A stretch of 8,205 nt of DNA from Candidatus Omnitrophota bacterium (GTDB lineage Bacteria; Omnitrophota; Gorgyraeia; Gygaellales; Profunditerraquicolaceae). The notes under the pieces were generated by a model. The model was not told where the DNA came from, did not search any database, and saw only the letters and a list, made by a program, of their open reading frames with translations. The stretch covers positions 1 to 8,205 of the forward strand of contig JAGUYA010000137.1 of the NCBI GenBank assembly GCA_020061545.1, in the 5' to 3' direction. Positions 1 to 5,262 of this stretch are shown here, piece after piece. The position numbers were made by a program, and so were the translations under genes. Positions within the stretch are counted from its first letter, which is position 1. Each line of letters begins with the position of its first letter.

Positions 1-17
1 CATAACTTATGTCTCAC

Positions 18-1289
18 TTAAACCTCTTCAATAAAACTGAGGATAGTTTTGGCTAATTTTAAAGGGTTATGCCTGATCACATCTTGAACCATAACGATGT
101 CATCCTCAATTATACGATAGCCCATACTTTCAATTTTTTTTGTATCATTGACCACAGGGTAAGCATTCTCCTGTTCATAACGTTTGCGTCGTATATCTAT
201 CGGAATTTCTTCTGTATTTACAATGCAATAATCAAAGATGCGCGGGTGACTGTGACGGATAAGCGTTTTTATATGGTCGGATACAGTATACCCGTCTGTT
301 TCTCCGGGCTGGGTCATGACATTGCAAACATATATCTTAATTGCTCCTGAAGCCACAATACTATTGGTAATCTCATTTATTAAAAGGTTAGGTATAATGC
401 TGGTATAGAGCGAACCCGGACCCAAAACAATAATCTCCGCTTCCTCGATGGCTTTTATGGCCTCGGGTGTGGCCAGGGATCCAGTTGGTTTAAGATAGAC
501 TCTATCTATGGGTATGTGAACTTTAGGAATCTCATCTTCTCCTTCAGTAGTGGAACCATCCTTATGTTGAGCCACCAAAGCCACATTATTCAGCGTAGAC
601 GGGATGACCTGTCCCCGCAAAGCCAAAACCTTACTGGTCTCCTTAATCGCTTTCTCAAAATCTCCGGTTAATCTGGTCATTACCGTAATAAAAAGATTTC
701 CGAAGCTGTGGCCAGAAAGTTCTGAAGCTTCGTCAAACCGGAATTGAAATAAATCGCGCATTAAAGTGGGGGCATCCGCTAAAGCCACCAAACAGTTACG
801 TATATCGCCCGGCGGCAATATATCAAACTGCTCCCTTAAGCGTCCTGAAGAACCGCCAGAATCAGCAACTGTAACTATGGCGGTAATATTAGAGGTGTAT
901 TCTTTCAGGCCGCTTAAAAGCACGGATAATCCTGTGCCACCGCCCACCGTAACAATCTTAGGACCGCGACCGAGCTGCTTTTTTTGATATAAAATATCCA
1001 CCAGTTCTGTATCTCTTGAGGAGGGTATAATTGCCAAGATGAAAGAACGAACCATCCGCTTAATACCTAATATCAGAACTATAATACCCGAGATGACCAC
1101 AATTGCATCTAATATCTGCACGAACCAATATTCTTCAGTCCTTAAGCTGATTGAACCGGTAATTACCAAAATAATGCCAAAGGCACTTAAACCAATCCAG
1201 CGTTTTATACCTATACCCGGATATAGCCACTTAAACATCCCTTTAATTTTATTTAATTTTATATCTTTTAGGTTAAAGTTTTTTTTCAT
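18..1289 (-). CDS. yvcK: YvcK/CofD-like protein with N-terminal membrane anchor
   Basis: A 423-residue protein of the YvcK (gluconeogenesis factor, CofD-like) family. Family members bind UDP-sugars and are needed for normal carbon metabolism and cell-wall homeostasis; no enzymatic reaction is firmly established. Residues about 30-50 and 57-76 form two hydrophobic helices, so the protein is probably membrane-anchored with the conserved domain in the cytoplasm. The domain starts near residue 110. Visible motifs are the glycine-rich GGGTG (116-120), DSGGSSGRLR (143-152), PPGDIRN (159-165), GHSFGNL (193-199), GPGSLYTS (290-297) and NVMTQPGETDGY (323-334). It is about 100 residues longer than soluble homologues such as that of Bacillus, and the excess is the anchor region. 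The start overlaps the end of the upstream PTS IIA gene by 17 nt and has only a weak AAGAAG just before the ATG, so translation is probably coupled. An ATG at residue 18 is a possible alternative start that would keep both helices. Confidence 0.93.
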   Translation of the reverse strand: MKKNFNLKDIKLNKIKGMFKWLYPGIGIKRWIGLSAFGIILVITGSISLRTEEYWFVQILDAIVVISGIIVLILGIKRMVRSFILAIIPSSRDTELVDILYQKKQLGRGPKIVTVGGGTGLSVLLSGLKEYTSNITAIVTVADSGGSSGRLREQFDILPPGDIRNCLVALADAPTLMRDLFQFRFDEASELSGHSFGNLFITVMTRLTGDFEKAIKETSKVLALRGQVIPSTLNNVALVAQHKDGSTTEGEDEIPKVHIPIDRVYLKPTGSLATPEAIKAIEEAEIIVLGPGSLYTSIIPNLLINEITNSIVASGAIKIYVCNVMTQPGETDGYTVSDHIKTLIRHSHPRIFDYCIVNTEEIPIDIRRKRYEQENAYPVVNDTKKIESMGYRIIEDDIVMVQDVIRHNPLKLAKTILSFIEEV

Positions 1290-1743
1290 CTTCTTGACTG
1301 ATTATCTTTATGATAGCCTTATCGTCTCCGGCAGCACGTAGACTATCGCGGAAATATTTATCTTTAAGCAGGCGCGATATGCGCGCCAGCGCCTTTAAGT
1401 GAGGTCCGGCAAAATCCTGTGGCGCTACCAACAAAAAGAATATGTATGCTGGTTCTCCGTTTAAAGAATCAAAATCCACGCCTTTTTTGGAGAGGCCGAA
1501 GCTAGCCACAAGCTTATCTACGCAATCCAATTTTGCATGCGGTATAGCTACCCCTTGACCAATAGCAGTTGAACCCAAAGATTCTCTGGCCATTAAGGCA
1601 TCGATGAGTTTATTACGGTAGCGTTTTTCAATCTCGCCCCCGTTAATTAATGCATCCACGAGTTCCCTCATTACCTCTTCTTTTTTTGTAGATTTGATAT
1701 CAGTCAATATTGCCTTCTTTGATAAAAAGTCCATAATATTCAT
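1273..1743 (-). CDS. ptsN: PTS EIIA domain protein (PtsN-like)
   Basis: A 156-residue single-domain protein of the fructose/mannitol/nitrogen-type EIIA family (PTS_EIIA_2 fold). These cytoplasmic proteins accept phosphate on a histidine from HPr or NPr. Stand-alone copies usually act as regulators rather than in sugar uptake. The motif AIGQGVAIPHAK contains the expected phospho-acceptor His69. The segment from about 87 to 120 (SLNGEPAYIFFLLVAP, then HLKALARISRLL) is typical of the second half of the domain. There is no EIIB or EIIC domain and no sugar permease nearby, which favours a regulatory PtsN role; assignment to the nitrogen branch is inference. The start is supported by AAAGGAG (1751-1757) 7 nt upstream of the ATG. 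The gene lies 31 nt downstream of tRNA-Gly and overlaps yvcK, so it is probably cotranscribed with both. Confidence 0.9.
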   Translation of the reverse strand: MNIMDFLSKKAILTDIKSTKKEEVMRELVDALINGGEIEKRYRNKLIDALMARESLGSTAIGQGVAIPHAKLDCVDKLVASFGLSKKGVDFDSLNGEPAYIFFLLVAPQDFAGPHLKALARISRLLKDKYFRDSLRAAGDDKAIIKIISQEDEKKL

Positions 1744-1750
1744 ACTGGTT

Positions 1751-1757
1751 CTCCTTT
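1751..1757 (-). promoter_or_regulatory. Ribosome binding site of the PTS IIA gene
   Basis: The minus strand reads AAAGGAG, 7 nt before the ATG at 1743. It fixes the start of the PTS IIA gene and lies in the 31-nt gap after the tRNA-Gly gene. Confidence 0.8.
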
Positions 1758-1774
1758 CGAAATTTTATTGTTTT

Positions 1775-1849
1775 TGGAGCGGCGGACGGGATTTGAACCC
1801 GTGCCATCCTGCTTGGCAAGCAGGCATTCTACCGCTGAATTACCGCCGC
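1775..1849 (-). tRNA. tRNA-Gly (GCC)
   Basis: A complete cloverleaf. The acceptor stem is GCGGCGG with CCGCCGC. The D stem is ATTC/GAAT. The anticodon stem CCTGC/GCAGG encloses the loop TTGCCAA, giving anticodon GCC. The T arm is ACGGG-TTCAAAT-CCCGT, the discriminator is U, and the CCA tail is encoded (1775-1777). Its first ten bases (1840-1849) are also the last codons and TAA stop of the LAGLIDADG-like ORF just upstream, so the two genes overlap. It is the only one of the three tRNA genes here with an encoded CCA. Confidence 0.97.
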
Positions 1850-2340
1850 ATATCACCAATAGATTCGATCCATTTATCGATAATTAAACGTGCATCGCTA
1901 TTATTAATATAAACACTACAAGTTCCATAAGGTGATTTTTTCTTTGTGATTCGTGGATGAGTATTAAAATGATGTGATCTAATAAAATTCTTTCTGGGAA
2001 TACCCAAATTTCTAGACCAAAATAATTTCATTTTATCTTCATTTAGGTCTGGATATAAAAATAACCTTGCTCTTAAAACGCTATTGTTCGGTTCGATATA
2101 ACGTCGTAAAAAGGCGCAGAATAATCTCAACAACTGGGGATCAGAATTAGAAAGTTCCACTTGGCTACTACTTAACCTCGAAGTTTTACCTTCAGCCCAA
2201 TAGAGAGAAACTCCTATAATAAATAAAGGTTCCTTTTTATGTTGCTCAAAAGACTCTATAGCTCTTTGTACAACTTGCTTACAGCGTTCCTGTCTATATC
2301 TTAAACGAGCTTTATTCATAATTGATACTTTATCTATCAT
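1840..2340 (-). CDS. LAGLIDADG-like protein, probably N-terminally truncated
   Basis: A 166-residue protein resembling a family of small LAGLIDADG-related proteins seen in many uncultured bacteria. The features I recognise are the degenerate motif IIGVSLYWAEG (41-51), where WAEG takes the place of the DADG end; then VELSNSDPQLLRLFCAFLRR (61-80), ARLFLYPDLNED (91-102), FWSRNLGIP (107-115), SPYGTCSVYI (136-145) and a C-terminal KWIESIG. Family members I remember carry an N-terminal helix-turn-helix region of about 50-60 residues, which is absent. Upstream of the first ATG the frame meets a TAG in the short gap before tRNA-Leu, and no Shine-Dalgarno is visible. The stop codon lies inside tRNA-Gly. 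It could be a free-standing homing endonuclease, a derived DNA-binding protein, or a decaying remnant of either. Activity is unproven because the motif is degenerate. The family call is fairly secure; the function is not. Confidence 0.7.
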   Translation of the reverse strand: MIDKVSIMNKARLRYRQERCKQVVQRAIESFEQHKKEPLFIIGVSLYWAEGKTSRLSSSQVELSNSDPQLLRLFCAFLRRYIEPNNSVLRARLFLYPDLNEDKMKLFWSRNLGIPRKNFIRSHHFNTHPRITKKKSPYGTCSVYINNSDARLIIDKWIESIGDMRR

Positions 2341-2359
2341 TTTATTATGAAGCTAATTA

Positions 2360-2440
2360 TGCGGACGGAGGGAGTTGAACCCCCAAGGGTTGCCCCATAT
2401 GGTCCTAAGCCATACGTGTCTTCCATTCCACCACGTCCGC
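2360..2440 (-). tRNA. tRNA-Leu (TAG)
   Basis: A class II tRNA. The acceptor stem GCGGACG/CGTCCGC is perfect. The D region is GTGGAATGGAAGACAC, one base shorter than the common leucine form. The anticodon stem TATGG/CCATA encloses CTTAGGA, giving anticodon TAG (reads CUN). A short variable arm (GGG GCAA CCC) follows, then a T arm with loop TTCAACT. Position 2360 gives discriminator A. The next bases are TAA, so CCA is not encoded and must be added by a nucleotidyltransferase. Its 5' end directly abuts the hairpin-rich spacer; its 3' end is 19 nt from the LAGLIDADG-like ORF. Confidence 0.95.
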
Positions 2441-2534
2441 GTCGTTCGCTATAGCTTATTCAATGCGTGCAAGTAAACTTTCAGCGCTCTTAGTTTTATC
2501 TAAAGCTTATCTCGTTTATTACGACGCTCACTCC

Positions 2535-2560
2535 TTAGGAGGGGGCAAGCCCCCTCCTAA
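2535..2560. repeat. 12-bp perfect GC-rich palindrome
   Basis: TTAGGAGGGGGC, then AA, then GCCCCCTCCTAA: a perfect 12-bp inverted repeat with a 2-nt centre. No T run follows on either strand, which argues against an intrinsic terminator. Confidence 0.85.
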
Positions 2561-2595
2561 CGCTATTAGCTTATATTTAAAGCCCGATGCTGTTC

Positions 2596-2613
2596 TCCCC
2601 CAAACGTGGGGGA
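2596..2613. repeat. 7-bp hairpin with AACG loop (plus strand)
   Basis: TCCCCCA-AACG-TGGGGGA forms a compact stem-loop. A C-rich run (TTTCCCCCACACCCCC) follows it on the plus strand. Confidence 0.7.
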
Positions 2614-2639
2614 CATCTCTTTTCCCCCACACCCCCTTG

Positions 2640-2696
2640 ATGTTTTTGGCAATGCTAAAACTCTATCCGCTTCCAGCGGATAATTACCAAAAACAT
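2640..2696. repeat. Nested double hairpin
   Basis: An outer perfect 10-bp inverted repeat, ATGTTTTTGG (2640-2649) with CCAAAAACAT (2687-2696), encloses an inner 7-bp hairpin, TATCCGC (2664-2670) with GCGGATA (2676-2682). The two-level design suggests a structured RNA or a small repeat element rather than chance. Confidence 0.7.
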
Positions 2697-2731
2697 GTCG
2701 TTCGCATCAATAACCACTGATATTCGCTATA

Positions 2732-2780
2732 AATAACCGGAGGGTTTGTGAGCAGCACGCGAACAAATCCGCAGGTTATT
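2732..2780. repeat. Two-part inverted repeat next to tRNA-Lys
   Basis: AATAACC (2732-2738) pairs with GGTTATT (2774-2780). Inside it GGTTTGT (2743-2749) pairs with ACAAATC (2763-2769) with one G-T wobble, leaving a 13-nt loop. It ends about 10 nt beyond the 3' end of tRNA-Lys. Confidence 0.6.
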
Positions 2781-2789
2781 ATAAATTTA

Positions 2790-3133
2790 TGAGCCACCCG
2801 CGACTCGAACGCGGCACACCCACCTTAAACATTTTTGTTAGCTGTATGTCGCCATACAGATCAGACTATCCCATCCTCCCACAATTTTGATTAATTTTAA
2901 ATTAAGAAAGTAGCGGGAGGTCTTGATTATAGTCGTTGAACCTTCCCTTTAAATTTAGCATTAAGGGTTTGGCTGCGGATTATCTGCATTCAAGAATTGT
3001 TACTCTAAAATTATTTTAGAGTATCTTGAAATACTCCAGATGTCCCCGCAATTTACAAGATTTAACACTACTAGTTACCTAAGTAGCGCCCCCTTATTAG
3101 AGGGTGGTGCTCTACCTGATGAGCTAGTGGCCC
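2790..3133 (-). tRNA. tRNA-Lys (TTT), interrupted by a group I intron
   Basis: A split tRNA gene. The 5' exon is 3133-3101 (33 nt) and the 3' exon 2829-2790 (40 nt including the discriminator). Joined, they give a 73-nt tRNA. Its acceptor stem is GGGCCAC with GTGGCTC (one G-U pair). The D arm is GCTC-ATCAGGTA-GAGC. The anticodon stem CCACC/GGTGG has loop C-U-UUU-A-A, so the anticodon is UUU. The variable loop is GTGTG and the T arm CCGCG-TTCGAGT-CGCGG. Discriminator A73 and U35/U36 fit lysine identity. CCA is not encoded. The gene follows frr by about 146 nt on the same strand. The exact exon junction is inferred from P1 pairing and the terminal G of the intron; the acceptor, D, anticodon and T stems do not depend on that choice. 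A CUU anticodon would need a less standard junction. Confidence 0.93.
2830..3100 (-). ncRNA. Group I self-splicing intron in tRNA-Lys
   Basis: A 271-nt intron without an ORF, lying directly 3' of U33. P1 pairs exon CCCU plus intron CU (3104-3099) with AGGGGG (3094-3089), with the U-G wobble at the splice site. P2 is 3088-3082 with 3072-3066. P3 is TCTTG (3060-3056) with CAAGA (2925-2921). P4 is TGCGG (3050-3046) with CCGCA (2978-2974). P5 is 3041-3037 with 2986-2982, and its extension carries a 10-bp hairpin at 3001-3023. P6 is CCCTT/AAGGG (2967-2963 with 2949-2945). P7 is GACTAT (2934-2929) with ATAGTC (2869-2864). P8 is 2920-2913 with 2882-2875. P9 is a 7-bp stem with a GCGA tetraloop (2859-2842). 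The strings AATTGCGGGGA, AATCCGCAGCC and GGTTCAACGACTATA match the classical P, Q and R elements, and GGGATAGTC matches S. The intron ends in the expected G (2830). I do not assign a subgroup firmly; the R element looks unlike the IC3 type of other bacterial tRNA introns. Confidence 0.93.
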
Positions 3134-3279
3134 AAATTTAATGTCAAATAACAAAATCCAAATGACAAAATAAATTCGAAATCCCAATTACAAATACTAA
3201 AACAGGAATTTTGTTATTTGAGATTTGACATTTGGATTTATTTTGAATTTTGAGCTTTGACATTTGGATTTAATCTGAA
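3134..3279. repeat. AT-rich word-repeat spacer between frr and tRNA-Lys
   Basis: A short spacer of repeated words. TTTGACATTTGGATTTA occurs twice exactly (3224-3240 and 3256-3272). CAAATAACAAAAT (3145-3157) has a perfect inverted copy, ATTTTGTTATTTG (3208-3220). AATCCAAATG (3155-3164) is the inverse of CATTTGGATT in the direct repeats. No gene and no clear terminator is visible. Confidence 0.75.
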
Positions 3280-3840
3280 TTAGAATTCGAGTATTTCTTT
3301 TTCTTTATTCTTTAACAACTCGTCAACTTTGGCGATGTATTTATCTACTAACTTCTGCAATTCATCAATACCTCTAAATTTATCGTCCTCGGGTAGAACC
3401 TTATCTTTTTCTAATTTTTCTAAGGCCTCTTTAGCCTCTCGCCTGATTGTCCGTAAGGACACCCTTCCTTCTTCCGCCATCTTATTCACCACCTTAGCCA
3501 GCTCCTGGCGCCTTTCTCTGGATAAGGGTGGTATGGACAGTCTAATCAATTTACCGTCATGAGACGGATTAATCCCTAAATTGGATTTCATGATTGCCTT
3601 CTCAATCTCACCTATTGCAGTTACATCCCAGGGTTGTATTACAATCAGGTGTGCATCAGGCACGGATATAGAAGCCAATTGTTTAAGCAGGGTAGGTGTT
3701 CCATAGTAATCAATGTACAGGCCCTCTACAAGGCTCGGACTTGCCCTTCCTGTCCTTATCTCAGAGAATTCTCGCGCCACAGACTCCACCGCCTTTTTCA
3801 TTTTTTCTTCGGTATTATGCAAGATTTCTTTGGTGGTCAT
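3280..3840 (-). CDS. frr: Ribosome recycling factor
   Basis: Ribosome recycling factor, 186 residues, close to the usual length of about 185. With EF-G it splits post-termination ribosomes in the cytoplasm. Visible signatures are EIRTGRASPSLVEG (27-40) at the start of the three-helix bundle, YYGTPTLLKQLASI (45-58) in the small beta domain, the WDVTAIGEIEKAI region (71-83), and LTIPPL-like LSIPPLSRERRQEL (101-114). The charged C-terminal helix closes the bundle. I start at ATG 3840, preceded by GGAAAAGTG. A TTG nine codons upstream (3867) is also in frame but would add an atypical extension and lacks a good ribosome site. It is the last gene of the rpsB-tsf-pyrH-frr series. Confidence 0.96.
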   Translation of the reverse strand: MTTKEILHNTEEKMKKAVESVAREFSEIRTGRASPSLVEGLYIDYYGTPTLLKQLASISVPDAHLIVIQPWDVTAIGEIEKAIMKSNLGINPSHDGKLIRLSIPPLSRERRQELAKVVNKMAEEGRVSLRTIRREAKEALEKLEKDKVLPEDDKFRGIDELQKLVDKYIAKVDELLKNKEKEILEF

Positions 3841-3867
3841 CACTTTTCCAATTACCAAATGTCCCAA

Positions 3868-3957
3868 ACTAAAGCTGGTTTGGAGATTGGGATTTTGGAC
3901 ATTGGGATTTATTTGGGATTTGGAAATTGGGATTTGGGATTTTAAGTATCCTTTAAA
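3868..3957. repeat. TTGGGATTT word-repeat spacer between pyrH and frr
   Basis: The spacer is mostly made of variants of one short word (plus strand TTGGGATTT, TTGGACATTGGGATTT, TTTGGAAATTGGGATTTGGGATTTT). It is related in style to the spacer on the other side of frr. It is noncoding, with no terminator or promoter that I can support. Confidence 0.7.
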
Positions 3958-4683
3958 TTATCTTACAACAGTGCCTATCTTTTTGCCCAAAACGACGCGC
4001 CTGATATTGCCTTCTTTATTAAGATTAAACACCACAATGGGTAACTTATTGTCCATGCAAAGGCTGACGGCAGTGGCATCCATCACCTTAAGACCCTTCT
4101 TTAATACATCAATATATTTTAAACGCTCAAATTTTTTCGCATTCTTTACCTTTAAGGGGTCAGCAGAATAAACCCCGTCTACTTTGGTTGCCTTTAATAT
4201 CGCATCGGCATTTATCTCCATGGCCCGAAGCGCTGCAGCGGTATCGGTAGTAAAATAGGGGTTACCGGTTCCAGCCACAAAGATAACTATACGACCTTTC
4301 TCTAGGTGTCTGATTGCCCTTCTTCTGATATAGGGCTCGGCGATCCTTTGCATTTCTATAGCAGTCATGACGCGCGTGGGCATATTCATTTTTTCCAACA
4401 CATCCTGCAAAGCCAAGCCGTCTATAACCGTGGCGAGCATCCCCATATAATCAGCTACAGATCTATCCATATCTAAACCCCGCGAAGCAATATTCTCCTG
4501 ACCCCTGAAGATATTACCTCCGCCCAGAACTATCGCCACATCCACATGCAAATCTCTTATCTCTTTTATCTGGCGGGCAATAGAAACTAAGACAGCTTGG
4601 TCGATACCGTGGCTCTGCTTACCTTGAAGTGCTTCGCCGCTTAATTTTAAAACTATTCTTTTATAGACGGGTAAGGCCTTCAT
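3958..4683 (-). CDS. pyrH: UMP kinase
   Basis: Uridylate kinase of the amino-acid-kinase fold, 241 residues, a normal length. It phosphorylates UMP to UDP in pyrimidine nucleotide synthesis and forms a cytoplasmic hexamer in known homologues. Key motifs are KLSGEAL (13-19), GGGNIFRG (54-61), [17 protein letters not shown] (78-94), the acceptor-binding [13 protein letters not shown] (138-150) and [12 protein letters not shown] (165-176). Its ATG overlaps the tsf stop codon as ATGA (4680-4683), and no good Shine-Dalgarno precedes it, so translational coupling to tsf is likely. A spacer of about 117 nt separates it from frr. Confidence 0.97.
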   Translation of the reverse strand: MKALPVYKRIVLKLSGEALQGKQSHGIDQAVLVSIARQIKEIRDLHVDVAIVLGGGNIFRGQENIASRGLDMDRSVADYMGMLATVIDGLALQDVLEKMNMPTRVMTAIEMQRIAEPYIRRRAIRHLEKGRIVIFVAGTGNPYFTTDTAAALRAMEINADAILKATKVDGVYSADPLKVKNAKKFERLKYIDVLKKGLKVMDATAVSLCMDNKLPIVVFNLNKEGNIRRVVLGKKIGTVVR

Positions 4684-5204
4684 TCGCCAACTTTATAGCG
4701 TACGAACCTGCAGATAACAATATTTTCACCGATTTTAGCAATCAGGCTTCCTAAATAGTCTTTTATGGTCAGGGTCGGGTCCTTGATAAAAACCTGCTCC
4801 AGCAAACAATTATCCTTATAAAACTGCTCTTTATCCTTTTCCTTTTTAATCACCTGGCTGGGCACATCTTCTTTTTTTATATATGTCGGGTTGCCTGCGG
4901 CTATCTGCATGGCAATGTCTTTGGTAAACTGACAAAAATCACTGTTACGTGCCACAAAGTCAGTTTCGCAGTTCACTTCTAATAACACGCCGATTTTATT
5001 GCCATGATGCACATAAACCTCAATTCTACCTTCTTGGGCTTTCCTACCTTGTCTTTTCACCGCAATCTCAAGGCCACGTTTACGTAAGAGTTCCACTGCC
5101 TTTTGAATATCTCCCTTGGCGTCTTGAAGCGCCTGCTTGCAATCCAAAACACTCGCAGAAGTCCTCTCTCTTAATTCCTTAATCGATTCTAAAGAAACTT
5201 TCAT
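4680..5204 (-). CDS. tsf: Elongation factor Ts, short form
   Basis: EF-Ts, the guanine nucleotide exchange factor of EF-Tu, 174 residues. The N-terminal UBA-like domain contains [16 protein letters not shown] (11-26). The core has the conserved [10 protein letters not shown] (78-87), whose TDFVA contacts EF-Tu. The C-terminal part is LLEQVFIKD (134-142) and [13 protein letters not shown] (155-167). It is shorter than the E. coli protein (about 283) and even than the compact Thermus form (196). From memory, the segment of about 20 residues that usually joins the helix after the IP(S) region to LLEQ (typically containing a GRL/KFY motif) is missing, so [12 protein letters not shown] runs straight into LLEQ. 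The reading frame is intact. An AAAGAGAG lies 7 nt before the ATG. It follows rpsB by 58 nt. Confidence 0.95.
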   Translation of the reverse strand: MKVSLESIKELRERTSASVLDCKQALQDAKGDIQKAVELLRKRGLEIAVKRQGRKAQEGRIEVYVHHGNKIGVLLEVNCETDFVARNSDFCQFTKDIAMQIAAGNPTYIKKEDVPSQVIKKEKDKEQFYKDNCLLEQVFIKDPTLTIKDYLGSLIAKIGENIVICRFVRYKVGE

Positions 5205-5262
5205 CGTTCGACTCTCTTTCGTTCGCTCTACTTTAGACCCTCAAGTGTAATCGAAGGTTCGT

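Larger units (their letters stand above)
2441..2789. other. Noncoding, hairpin-rich spacer between tRNA-Lys and tRNA-Leu
   Basis: About 350 nt with no convincing gene. A plus-strand reading frame (2463-2720) runs through it, but its codons are set by the palindromes and it has no Shine-Dalgarno and no family resemblance. The stretch holds at least four strong inverted repeats (listed separately) and two copies of the 9-mer GTCGTTCGC (2441-2449 and 2697-2705). G and C runs here are much denser than in the AT-rich surroundings. None of the stems is followed by a T tract on the minus strand, so these are not ordinary terminators. It may be a cluster of small repeat elements. Confidence 0.6.

Noticed and set aside
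1..3. ATG on the minus strand as start of a further gene after yvcK
   Set aside because: It sits 14 nt after the yvcK stop and could be a start, but no coding sequence remains in the window and the ribosome site is weak.
1694..1912. Plus-strand 72-codon reading frame
   Set aside because: It crosses the PTS IIA start, the whole tRNA-Gly gene and the end of the LAGLIDADG-like ORF in antisense.
2535..2560. Intrinsic terminator
   Set aside because: The stem is strong, but neither strand has a following T tract.
2463..2720. Plus-strand 85-codon reading frame in the tRNA spacer
   Set aside because: It is made up of palindrome arms, has no ribosome site, runs against all neighbouring genes, and resembles no family I know.
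2830..3100. Archaeal-type tRNA intron or group II intron
   Set aside because: At 271 nt, with P3/P7/P8 pseudoknot pairing, splice-site U-G and terminal G, the insert fits group I. No GUGYG start or domain V is present, and no bulge-helix-bulge is needed.
3841..3867. Nine-codon upstream extension of frr from a TTG
   Set aside because: The ATG at 3840 gives the standard 186-residue length and has GGA before it; the TTG has no ribosome site.
3713..4171. Plus-strand 152-codon reading frame across frr, its spacer and pyrH
   Set aside because: It lies opposite two certain genes and a repeat spacer; composition is that of an antisense shadow.
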